64,000 nucleotides of DNA from NCBI RefSeq assembly GCF_036924535.1, contig NZ_JAZHRT010000001.1, positions 4,526,001 through 4,590,000 on the forward strand, given 5' to 3'. Below the pieces are notes generated by a model. It did not search any database and had not been told where the DNA came from. It was given only the letters and a program-made list of their open reading frames with translations. Positions within the stretch are counted from its first letter, which is position 1; every line of letters starts with the position of its first letter. Made by a program: the position numbers and the translations under genes. The DNA comes from Bradyrhizobium sp. AZCC 2262. GTDB lineage: Bacteria > Pseudomonadota > Alphaproteobacteria > Rhizobiales > Xanthobacteraceae. This document shows positions 1 to 7,439 of the stretch, in pieces.

Positions 1-72
1 GAGCGGCGTCACCACCGCGACAAACAGCGTGACGAAGTACTTGATGAACAGGGAGCGTCGCGGACGAGTCAA
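1..72 (-). CDS. Partial N-terminus of a membrane protein (possible sensor)
   Basis: The reverse strand at the window edge encodes an open frame with a basic stretch (TRPRRS) followed by a hydrophobic run (LFIKYFVTLFVAVVTPL), which reads as the first transmembrane segment of an inner-membrane protein. The only convenient start in this frame is a TTG at 72; an ATG overlapping the stop of the preceding gene is in another frame that closes within 20 codons. It follows the substrate-binding protein gene on the same strand, so the two are probably co-transcribed. A sensor kinase or cyclase is a guess from the basic-plus-TM start and position; the rest of the gene is outside the window. Confidence 0.4.
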   Translation of the reverse strand, partial: MTRPRRSLFIKYFVTLFVAVVTPL

Positions 73-121
73 AGGAAAATCCGACGGAAAGAGTTTTGAA
101 CCAATATGAGATGCGCCGGGG

Positions 122-1093
122 TCATTCGATCACTCGATTGGCGCGGAAAAGAATTGAAGATTTATCCAGGTCGATACCGAGCCGTTCGGCCGTCCTGAGA
201 TTCACGACCAGCTCGAATTTGGTGGGCTGAAAAACCGGGAGATTGGCGGGCTTTTCGCCGCGCAAGATCCGGTCAGCATAAGTCGCCAGCCAGAAATAGG
301 TCGCCCGCTGGTTCGCGCCGTAGCTCAGAAGTCCGCCGGCGTCGCAATATTCGCCCCAGCCGAACATCGACGGCAGCCTATGCGTGATAGCGAAGTCGGC
401 AATTTTGGCTCGATGCACCATCGTGAGGACGTCCGGAAAGACCAGTAACGCGTCCGCTCGAGCGTCTCCTGCCGCCGCCAGTCCCTTGTCCAGTTCGCTT
501 TTGCCGGCAAAGGGAACGTAGACGGTCTCGATGCCCAGCGCCCTGGCGGCTTCGCTGGTCGCGCGCCACTCCGATTGTTCTCCCGGATGAAGGGTGTTTG
601 AAAACACGGCAAGCCTGCGCACCGTCGGCACGGCTTCCTTCAGCAGTTCAACCCTCTTGCCCGCCAGCTCAAGCGAAAGGAAGGTCGAACCGGTGAAATT
701 GCCGCCGGGCTCTCCGAGGCTGTTGACGATGCCCAACTCCACCGGGTCGCCACTCAACGCAAACAGGACCGGAACGTCCGTTACCGCCGTCATCGCCCGC
801 GTCGCCGGGCCGCTCGACACGGCCAGGTCGATGTTCCCTCGCCTCAGTTCGGATACGACCTCGCGGAGCGCCTGCGGATTGCCGGGTGCATAGTGCAGCT
901 CGAAGGTAACGTTCTTTCCCTCGATATAGCCCCGCGCCCGCAATCCCTCCCGAAACCCGGCCAGGAACGGGTCGGGCTGGGAGTCGGTGGATACCCAGAA
1001 AATACGATAAACTTTTGCCGAATCCTGCGCGAATGCAGCGGACGGCCACGCCATCGCCGCACCCAGAAATGCAATGAAATCTCGTCGGTTCAT
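122..1093 (-). CDS. ABC transporter substrate-binding protein (ABC_sub_bind family)
   Basis: This is a 323-residue exported protein of the ABC_sub_bind type often annotated as a tryptophan/tyrosine-type receptor; the real ligand is not predictable. The start chosen is the ATG at 1093, because it gives a twin-Arg-like signal peptide (MNRRDFIAFLG, then AWPSAAFAQ) with cleavage after AQ. Upstream in-frame codons encode a non-homologous basic tail. The body has the family's features: a beta strand and FREGLRARGY helix near the N-terminus, the PGN...E loop, and GxNFTG near the middle. No permease or ATPase gene is adjacent inside the window; the next gene on this strand is the partial membrane protein, so it may feed a sensor rather than a transporter. 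Confidence 0.85.
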   Translation of the reverse strand: MNRRDFIAFLGAAMAWPSAAFAQDSAKVYRIFWVSTDSQPDPFLAGFREGLRARGYIEGKNVTFELHYAPGNPQALREVVSELRRGNIDLAVSSGPATRAMTAVTDVPVLFALSGDPVELGIVNSLGEPGGNFTGSTFLSLELAGKRVELLKEAVPTVRRLAVFSNTLHPGEQSEWRATSEAARALGIETVYVPFAGKSELDKGLAAAGDARADALLVFPDVLTMVHRAKIADFAITHRLPSMFGWGEYCDAGGLLSYGANQRATYFWLATYADRILRGEKPANLPVFQPTKFELVVNLRTAERLGIDLDKSSILFRANRVIE

Positions 1094-1142
1094 GCCGGCC
1101 AATATGGCTTGAACAGGCTTTCCGCGCTTAAAGCCGGCATTC

Positions 1143-1161
1143 AGATAATCTGCAGATAATC
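1143..1161. repeat. Tandem AGATAATC repeat in a divergent promoter region
   Basis: The octamer AGATAATC occurs twice with an 11-bp period, about one helical turn, between the divergent substrate-binding protein and HD-domain genes. This spacing is typical of a protein-binding direct repeat, but no known regulator consensus was recognised. Confidence 0.3.
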
Positions 1162-1316
1162 TTGATTTTGAGCTTTTGGGCTCGGCACGGGGACGGCGCG
1201 GCGCTGCCAACGGCCACGCCTTCCTCGCGACGCCGGGACACGCCCGGATCAGCGACAACGTGCTATCATCGCCATCACTCTGCCTCGCGACGTCGCATGC
1301 CGATATGGAGGTTCAG

Positions 1317-2162
1317 ATGATCACGATCCCGGAACTGGTGGCGCAAGCCCTGGGCACATTCCTGACCTCGGAAACCAAGAGCCGGTTTGGCGCATCCCAC
1401 GCGCGCCTGGCTGAGTTTCTGCCCTATGCCGCCCGGCTCACATTGGAGTGCATTGGAAACAGCGACGCGCTCTATCACAATGTCGAGCATTCCCTGCTCG
1501 TCACCCTGGCCGGCCACGACATCCTGATGGGACGGGCGGTGCTGCGGCCGACGACGCCCGACGACTACGCGAACTTCATCCTGGCGTGCCTGACCCACGA
1601 CATCGGATATGTCAGAGGAACCGTTCAGGGGGATGACGGCGAGTCCTATGTCGCCGACCTCAGCGGCCGAACTATTCGCCTGCCGAGAGGCTCGTCCGAT
1701 GCATCGCTGGCGCCCTACCATGTGGACCGCTCGAAACTTTTCGTCTTCGAGCACCTCGACACCACAGAAGAAGTCGACGCCAGCCGGATCGCCAGGGCGA
1801 TCGAATATACCCGCTTTCCCTACCCGGAAGCGTCAGGCGACGATCTGATCGAAGAGGAAGGGCTGCTTTTGCGCGCCGCTGACCTTATCGGGCAGCTGGG
1901 CGACCCCAATTACCTGAAGAAGTCGAATGCCCTGTTCTATGAATTTCAGGAGATCGGCCTGACCAAACAGCTCGGCTACGACACGCCGGCAGATGTCGTC
2001 TACAAATATCCGCAGTTCTACTGGAACAATGTGGCTCCGCAGATCCAGACAGCGATACGCTACCTCAACGTCACCTCAAGGGGGCGTCAGTGGATTGCAA
2101 ACCTTTACAGCAATGTATTCCGGGCCGAGCGCGAAATGAATCTGTCCGGTCCACAGCCGTGA
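1317..2162 (+). CDS. HD-domain metal-dependent phosphohydrolase-like protein
   Basis: A 281-residue soluble protein with an HD-superfamily metal site: H54 and H58 in LYHNVEHS, and the HD doublet H94-D95 in LTHDIGYVRG. Proteins of this build are usually called HD-domain metalloproteins (the cyanobacterial Npun_R2479 type); the substrate is unknown, and the HD fold generally cleaves phosphomonoesters or nucleotides. The ATG at 1317 is preferred over ATG 1305 because a GGAGG lies 5 nt upstream of it. The gene converges on the CadC-like regulator with only 9 bp between stops. It has no signal peptide and is probably cytosolic. Confidence 0.8.
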   Translation: MITIPELVAQALGTFLTSETKSRFGASHARLAEFLPYAARLTLECIGNSDALYHNVEHSLLVTLAGHDILMGRAVLRPTTPDDYANFILACLTHDIGYVRGTVQGDDGESYVADLSGRTIRLPRGSSDASLAPYHVDRSKLFVFEHLDTTEEVDASRIARAIEYTRFPYPEASGDDLIEEEGLLLRAADLIGQLGDPNYLKKSNALFYEFQEIGLTKQLGYDTPADVVYKYPQFYWNNVAPQIQTAIRYLNVTSRGRQWIANLYSNVFRAEREMNLSGPQP

Positions 2163-2171
2163 TCGGAAGGC

Positions 2172-3833
2172 TCAGCCAGTTGCCGGAATTCCCGCTACGC
2201 GCAGCCCTTCGACGAAGCGGTCGATGAAGCCGATGTCGTTGCAGAAGAAAAACTCCTGCCGTGCCGTCCCGGTGCTGTAGTTCGGCTTGCGCTGCAGCAG
2301 TTCGGCGGCCGCCGTTTGCGCCTGCGCCCGATCCCCGAGAAGTCCGAGCGACGCTGCCAGTGACGCAAACGCCTGATAGGTGACACTGGGCTGCCGTGTC
2401 GCCCGCCGCGCGAATTCTACCGCTATGTCATACTCGCCAAGGGAAAAGTGCGCCCAGGAGCGGACGTGGTGGAAAGCAGAAATATGGCTGTCGCGCGGGC
2501 TCAGCATGGTCGCCCGATCGAGCAGCGTTTCCGCCTCGATCTCCCGTCCGTGCCACAGCATGTTGAACCCCTGGGCGAAATAGGCCTGCGCAAAACTCGG
2601 ATTGAGCTCCAGCGACACATCGAGCGTTGCCAGCGCCTCGTCGTTCTGATGGATCAGGCACAAAGCGCGTCCGAGCGCGCAGTGGCAGAAACAATCGAGT
2701 TCGTCGAGCGCCACTGCATGGCGCCCCTGGCGCAGCGCCGTTTCCAGCCGCGCCGCGCGATCCTTCGGTTCGTCAATGAACGCGCGTTGAATATTGACGT
2801 AGCTGAGCGCGCCGTGGCCGCGCGCAAAATTAGGATCGGCGGCAATCGCCCGCTGAAAATAGGATTCCGCCAAGTCGAATCCCGGCGTGGTGAAGCGCCA
2901 CAGATTCCATAGGCCGCGCTGGTAGCAGTCCCAGGCGTCCAGGCTTTCCGGCGCCTTGCGGGCGGCGAGCTGCTGCTCGACCTTCGACAGCTCTGGCTCG
3001 ATCGTTGCGGCGATCTGCCGTGCCATCTCCTCCTGGATATCGAAGATATATTCGAGCTGCAGGTCGTATTTGTCGGACCACAACTGCTTTCTGTCCGCGG
3101 CCCGGACCAGTTCCGCCGTGATCCGTACCGTGTCGCGACTCTTGCGCACGCTGCCGACCATCACATACCTGACGCCGAGCTGCTCGCCGATTTCACGTGC
3201 GTCCACCGTTCGTCCCTGGAACGCCACGGTCGAGTGTCGCGAGATGACCGAAAGCCATCGGTTACGGGCGAGCAGACGAATAATGTCCTCGGTCAGGCCG
3301 TAGCTGAAATAGTCGTTTTCCGGATCGTCGGACATGTTCCCGAACGGCAACACGGCGATCGACGGCCGCGTGACGGCCTCGGCCTTCACGGATTCCGACA
3401 CGACATCATCAAGGCGGCGCACTTCCGCAGAAACCGAGACGCTGACGGGGACACCTGCCGCCGCGGCATCGTCGTCAGGAACGAGCCGAACCGCCTGTGC
3501 ATCCGCTTCCAGGGCGCTGACGGCCTGAACATTGCCGACGAAGCGGAAGCCACGCTTGTGCAACGTCCGAATCAGGGCCTGGTCGTTTCCGTTGTCGCCA
3601 AGCGCGCGCCGGGCGCCATTGATGCGGCTGGAGAGCGCCGCCTCGGAGATGATCCGGCCGTTCCAGATCGTCTCGATCAGCTCATCCTTGCTGACAATCC
3701 GGTCGTGGTTGCGCACGAGGTGAACGATGAGATCGAATACCTGGGGCTCAATATGAACCGCCTCCCCGAGCCGGCGCAGTTCCTGCTGGCTGAGGTCAAT
3801 CTCAAACTCGGCAAATCGGTATTTTAATACCAC
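2172..3833 (-). CDS. CadC-like winged-helix regulator with TolB-N-like and TPR domains
   Basis: About 553 residues. The N-terminal 100 residues form an OmpR/CadC winged-helix DNA-binding domain (FEIDLSQQELRRLG, then EPQVFDLIVHLVRN, SKDELIETIW and RTLHKRGFRFVG). A middle module (SIAVLPFGNMSDDPENDYFSYG...) matches the TolB-N/FlgO-type segment found in rhizobial adenylate-cyclase-like regulators. The rest has tetratricopeptide-like helices (SYFQRAIAADPNFARGHGAL). No membrane segment is evident, unlike enteric CadC. A GTG at 3833 (VLKYRFAEFEIDL) fits the family N-terminus better than the ATG at 3881, which adds a 16-residue unrelated tail; the start is uncertain. No target can be inferred; the neighbours are unrelated. 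Confidence 0.8.
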   Translation of the reverse strand: MVLKYRFAEFEIDLSQQELRRLGEAVHIEPQVFDLIVHLVRNHDRIVSKDELIETIWNGRIISEAALSSRINGARRALGDNGNDQALIRTLHKRGFRFVGNVQAVSALEADAQAVRLVPDDDAAAAGVPVSVSVSAEVRRLDDVVSESVKAEAVTRPSIAVLPFGNMSDDPENDYFSYGLTEDIIRLLARNRWLSVISRHSTVAFQGRTVDAREIGEQLGVRYVMVGSVRKSRDTVRITAELVRAADRKQLWSDKYDLQLEYIFDIQEEMARQIAATIEPELSKVEQQLAARKAPESLDAWDCYQRGLWNLWRFTTPGFDLAESYFQRAIAADPNFARGHGALSYVNIQRAFIDEPKDRAARLETALRQGRHAVALDELDCFCHCALGRALCLIHQNDEALATLDVSLELNPSFAQAYFAQGFNMLWHGREIEAETLLDRATMLSPRDSHISAFHHVRSWAHFSLGEYDIAVEFARRATRQPSVTYQAFASLAASLGLLGDRAQAQTAAAELLQRKPNYSTGTARQEFFFCNDIGFIDRFVEGLRVAGIPATG

Positions 3834-3997
3834 CTCTGTCAATCCAACACGAGGTCCCGCCACGAGCCGCACGATACACACTAAGCAAAAACAATCACTT
3901 GCGGAGGAAAAACAAAGCTCTTCTCAAGGAATCCGCCAAGCGGGAACAGGCATCTCAATCTAACGACGGGCCAATCGTCGTTCAATCGGAGATGACC

Positions 3998-4321
3998 ATG
4001 ATTGGCCTGTTGCTCAATCCCACCAAGGCGGATGTTTCGCCAGAAGGCTTGTTGCCGCATGAGGGCGCCATCTGCTCCCGCGCGCGGATCCATGCAGACC
4101 CCGCCGCCGACCCGCTCGTGCCGGCCGCGCGCCTCAAGCACCTTCTCAGCGGCTGGATTGCCGCCGCCAGCGCCTACCGTGAACGGCAGGTCGCCTTGCT
4201 CGCGGCGCATCGGGCTGGCGATCGCGGCCTCAACAACAAGCGCATCTACCGCGGTCCGATCGATGACGCGCTCGAAAGAGCCGCGCTCCTGCGCAAGCGA
4301 AGGCGCCTCAAGCCGTCCTGA
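3998..4321 (+). CDS. Conserved hypothetical protein, 107 aa
   Basis: I do not recognise a named family. The frame has strongly G/C-rich third positions and a GGAG about 7 nt before the ATG at 3998, which argues that it is real. The protein is soluble and mostly helical: an N-terminal MIGLLLNPT segment, a Pro/Ala-rich middle, and a C-terminal half rich in Ala, Leu and Arg that ends in a basic tail (LLRKRRRLKPS). It lies 61 bp upstream of the methanethiol methyltransferase gene on the same strand, so the two may be co-transcribed. An overlapping frame joined to the downstream gene and an opposite-strand frame were judged to be shadows. Confidence 0.6.
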   Translation: MIGLLLNPTKADVSPEGLLPHEGAICSRARIHADPAADPLVPAARLKHLLSGWIAAASAYRERQVALLAAHRAGDRGLNNKRIYRGPIDDALERAALLRKRRRLKPS

Positions 4322-4382
4322 ACAAAGCCATTGCCTCAAGACGATTTTCCCACGTCAGCATTCCAAACCAAGGAGATTTGAG

Positions 4383-5165
4383 ATGTCGATTACGATGCAC
4401 ACCGGGCCGAATGCGGCACCTGGCGCCGTCGCCTCTCTTGCAACGAGGCTGCTCGCCCTTTGCTACGGCGGCCTCGCCTATCTGATTTTCTTCGGCACGT
4501 TTCTCTACGCGGTCGGCTTCGTCTCGGGATACGTCGTACCCAAGACCGTCGATACCGGTTCGGCGTCCTCGCCGACGACGGCCTTGCTGGTCAATCTGGT
4601 GCTGATGTCGATCTTCGCCGTGCAGCACAGCGGCATGGCGCGGCAGGGCTTCAAGAAGCTGTTCACGCGCTTCGCCTCGCCTGCGATCGAACGCTCGACC
4701 TATGTGCTGCTGGCGAGCCTCTCGCTGATACTGCTGTACTGGCAGTGGCAGCCGATGCCGATGGTGGTCTGGAACATCGAAGCCCCGGTTCTCGCCGGCG
4801 TCGTGACCGCTTGCGGCTTCCTGGGCTGGCTCATCGTGCTCTACAGCACGTTCCTGATCAGCCATTTCGAGCTGTTCGGATTGACCCAGGTGGTGACGCA
4901 TTTTGCCGGGCGCGTGGCTGAGCCCATGAAGTTCAAGACGCCGGGCCTATATCGCCTGATCCGGCATCCGATCTATCTCGGCTTTATCATCGCCTTCTGG
5001 TGCACGCCGATGATGACGCTGGGCCATTTGCTGTTCGCTGCGGTGACGACGGCCTACATCTTCGTCGGCATCTATCTCGAAGAGCGCGATCTGGTGGCGA
5101 TGTTCGGCAGTGAATACCGGCGCTATCGCGAAAAGGTGGCGATGCTGGTGCCGGGCATTTTCTGA
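4383..5165 (+). CDS. mddA: Methanethiol S-methyltransferase (MddA-like)
   Basis: A 260-residue integral membrane methyltransferase of the isoprenylcysteine carboxyl methyltransferase/NnrU fold. It has about five to six hydrophobic segments and the C-terminal family motif (YRLIRHPIYLGF, then EERDL...YRRYREKV), which binds S-adenosylmethionine. The middle (MSIFAVQHSGMARQGFKK, IERSTYVLLASL, YWQWQPMP) is what I associate with the MddA subfamily, which converts methanethiol to dimethyl sulfide at the inner membrane. AAGGAG lies 6 nt before the ATG. It is followed by a hairpin at 5187-5221. Subfamily assignment rests on remembered motif resemblance; a plain ICMT-family protein is the alternative. 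Confidence 0.78.
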   Translation: MSITMHTGPNAAPGAVASLATRLLALCYGGLAYLIFFGTFLYAVGFVSGYVVPKTVDTGSASSPTTALLVNLVLMSIFAVQHSGMARQGFKKLFTRFASPAIERSTYVLLASLSLILLYWQWQPMPMVVWNIEAPVLAGVVTACGFLGWLIVLYSTFLISHFELFGLTQVVTHFAGRVAEPMKFKTPGLYRLIRHPIYLGFIIAFWCTPMMTLGHLLFAAVTTAYIFVGIYLEERDLVAMFGSEYRRYREKVAMLVPGIF

Positions 5166-5186
5166 AAACAACGATTAGGCATGCAA

Positions 5187-5221
5187 AACGCGCTCGTCGG
5201 GACAGATCTGACGGGCGCGTT
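5187..5221 (+). terminator. Hairpin after mddA
   Basis: A 12-bp stem with one G-T pair (5187-5198 with 5210-5221) and an 11-nt loop lies 22 bp after the mddA stop. It has no following T-run, so it may be a factor-dependent terminator or an mRNA-stabilising hairpin. Confidence 0.45.
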
Positions 5222-5277
5222 CCGCTGCGGAATATGACGATAATCAGGCGTTAACCCAATCCTCCCGCCATCGCATC

Positions 5278-5294
5278 CATAGGCTTTGCCTATG
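5278..5294. promoter_or_regulatory. Perfect palindrome CATAGGC-TTT-GCCTATG upstream of fds operon
   Basis: Seven-base perfect arms about a 3-nt centre lie 94-110 bp before fdsG. It contains TAGGCTTTGCCTA, which satisfies the T-N11-A rule for LysR-type regulators, the family that controls fds operons in some proteobacteria. A second short inverted pair, TTGCG-N9-CGCAA, lies at 5307-5325. No LysR gene is adjacent in this window, so the cognate regulator would act from elsewhere. Confidence 0.5.
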
Positions 5295-5387
5295 CCCTTG
5301 TCTTGATTGCGTTTTGAAATCGCAACATGAGACAGCTTTATTGATATTCCGCGCGTTTCCCCTACTCATCAGAAGCCACAACCTCTG

Positions 5388-5876
5388 ATGAGAACGCGAA
5401 TGACATCGGCATACGAACCCTGGAATGAAGCGCGCGGCGTCGAGATCATCGCCGAACACGACAAGCTCGAAGGCGCGACGCTGGTGATCCTGCACGCGAT
5501 GCAGGAGGCATTCGGTTACGTGCCGGAACCCGCCATCCCGATGATCGCATCCGCGCTCAGTCTTTCGCGCGCCGAAGTGCATGGCGTGTTCACGTTCTAT
5601 CATGATTTCCGGCACGAACCGGCCGGCCGGCATGTGCTGAAACTGTGCCGCGCCGAGGCCTGCCAGGCCGCAGGGGGCGACGCCCTCGCCGCGCGTGCGG
5701 AAGCCAAGCTCGGCATATCGATCGGAAACACCACCGCCGATTCGCGCGTCACGCTGGAGCCGATCTATTGCCTCGGGCTGTGCGCCACCGCGCCATCGGC
5801 GATGCTGGATGGCCGCGTCGTCGGACGGCTGGATGAAGCGCGCCTCGATGCGCTGATGGCGGAGGCGCAGCGATGA
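5388..5876 (+). CDS. fdsG: Formate dehydrogenase gamma subunit FdsG (NuoE-like)
   Basis: A 162-residue thioredoxin-like [2Fe-2S] protein of the NuoE/HoxE type and the first gene of the soluble NAD-dependent formate dehydrogenase operon. The cluster ligands are visible as C87 and C92 (LCRAEAC) and C128 and C132 (YCLGLC). It passes electrons between the FdsA Fe-S chain and the FMN/NAD unit of FdsB. The ATG at 5388 is used; the in-frame ATG at 5400 is an equally plausible start. Its stop overlaps the fdsB start (ATGA), indicating translational coupling. Confidence 0.93.
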   Translation: MRTRMTSAYEPWNEARGVEIIAEHDKLEGATLVILHAMQEAFGYVPEPAIPMIASALSLSRAEVHGVFTFYHDFRHEPAGRHVLKLCRAEACQAAGGDALAARAEAKLGISIGNTTADSRVTLEPIYCLGLCATAPSAMLDGRVVGRLDEARLDALMAEAQR

Positions 5877-7429
5877 CGATGCGCATCTTCGTTCCCCGCG
5901 ATGCCGGTGCGGTCGCCGTGGGCGCCGATGAAGTGGCCACGGCACTCGAGCGTGCCGCTGTCAAAGGCGGTATCGCCGTTGAGATCATCCGGACGGGATC
6001 GCGCGGGCTCTATTGGCTGGAGCCGATGGTCGAGGTCGCGACGTCGCAGGGCCGCGTCGCGTTCGGTCCGGTGACTGCGGTCGATGTGCCATCCGTATTT
6101 GATGCCATGGCCGCCGGCGGTTCGCACCCGTTGAAGCTCGGCCTCACCGACGAAATTCCATGGCTGAAGCGGCAGACCCGTTTGACCTTCGCACGCTGCG
6201 GCGTGATCGATCCGCGCTCGGTCAAGGATTATCGCGACCACGACGGCTACAAGGGGCTGGAGCGCGCGCTGACGCTGACCTCGGACGAAATCCTCGCCGA
6301 CGTCACGGCGTCCGGGTTGCGCGGGCGCGGCGGCGCCGGGTTCCCGACCGGCATCAAGTGGAAGACGGTGGCGCAAGCCCAAGCCGATCGCAAATACATC
6401 GTCTGCAACGCCGACGAAGGCGACAGCGGCACCTTTGCCGACCGCATGATCATGGAGGGTGACCCCTTCGTCGTGATCGAGGGCATGACGATCGCAGGTG
6501 TCGCCGTCGGCGCCACCAAGGGCTACATCTACATCCGCTCGGAATATCCGCATGCGGTGGCGGCGATGAACGCCGCGATCACGGTCGCCCGGCGCACCGG
6601 TTATCTCGGCGAGCGCATCGTCGGCTCCAATCACACGTTCGACCTCGAAGTCCGAGTCGGCGCCGGCGCCTATGTCTGCGGCGAGGAAACCTCGCTGCTG
6701 GAAAGCCTCGAGGGCCGCCGCGGCATCGTCCGCGCAAAACCACCGCTGCCGGCCCACAAGGGCCTGTTCGGCCGGCCGACGGTGATCAACAACGTGCTGT
6801 CGTTCGCTGCGATCCCCTTCATCCTCGCCGGCGGCGCCAAGACCTATGCCGACTACGGCATGGGCCGCTCGCGCGGCACGATGCCGATCCAGCTTGCCGG
6901 CAACATCAAGCACGGCGGACTGTTCGAGACCGCGTTCGGCATCACGCTCGGCGAACTGATCGACGATATTGGCGGTGGCACCGCGAGTGGCCGCCCAGTG
7001 CGCGCCGTGCAGGTCGGTGGACCTCTTGGCGCGTATTTCCCTCGCGCCCTGTTCGACACGCCGTTCGACTATGAGGCGTTTGCGGCGCGCGACGGGCTGA
7101 TCGGCCATGCCGGCGTCGTCGTGTTCGACGACTGTGTCGACATGGCGAAGCAGGCGCGCTTTGCGATGGAATTCTGCGCGGTCGAATCCTGTGGCAAGTG
7201 CACGCCGTGCCGGATCGGCTCGACGCGCGGCGTCGAGACCATCGACAAGATCATCCGCGGCGAGCGCACCGCCGAAAACCTCGCCGTGGTCGAAGACCTC
7301 TGCAACACCATGAAATTCGGCTCGCTGTGCGCGCTCGGCGGCTTCACGCCCTACCCCGTCATGAGCGCATTGAAACATTTCCGGGAAGATTTTGGCCCGG
7401 CGCCGGCCACCCTTCAGGCCGCGGAATAG
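5873..7429 (+). CDS. fdsB: Formate dehydrogenase beta subunit FdsB (NuoF-like)
   Basis: A 518-residue diaphorase subunit carrying FMN, the NAD site and one [4Fe-4S] cluster. An N-terminal region of about 120 residues precedes the NuoF core, as in other FdsB proteins. The core shows the glycine-rich nucleotide site RGRGGAGFPTG, the FMN-site segment NADEGDSGTFADR, and GAYVCGEETSLLESLEG. The cluster ligands are in ESCGKCTPCRIG plus the later LCALGG cysteine. It reduces NAD+ with electrons from formate oxidation in FdsA. It overlaps fdsG by 4 nt and is followed 10 bp later by fdsA. Confidence 0.95.
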   Translation: MTMRIFVPRDAGAVAVGADEVATALERAAVKGGIAVEIIRTGSRGLYWLEPMVEVATSQGRVAFGPVTAVDVPSVFDAMAAGGSHPLKLGLTDEIPWLKRQTRLTFARCGVIDPRSVKDYRDHDGYKGLERALTLTSDEILADVTASGLRGRGGAGFPTGIKWKTVAQAQADRKYIVCNADEGDSGTFADRMIMEGDPFVVIEGMTIAGVAVGATKGYIYIRSEYPHAVAAMNAAITVARRTGYLGERIVGSNHTFDLEVRVGAGAYVCGEETSLLESLEGRRGIVRAKPPLPAHKGLFGRPTVINNVLSFAAIPFILAGGAKTYADYGMGRSRGTMPIQLAGNIKHGGLFETAFGITLGELIDDIGGGTASGRPVRAVQVGGPLGAYFPRALFDTPFDYEAFAARDGLIGHAGVVVFDDCVDMAKQARFAMEFCAVESCGKCTPCRIGSTRGVETIDKIIRGERTAENLAVVEDLCNTMKFGSLCALGGFTPYPVMSALKHFREDFGPAPATLQAAE

Positions 7430-7439
7430 GAGACTGACA

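Noticed and set aside
3881..4339. A 152-codon minus-strand frame opposite the 107-aa hypothetical protein
   Set aside because: Lacks a ribosome site; third-position bias favours the plus strand. Some doubt remains.
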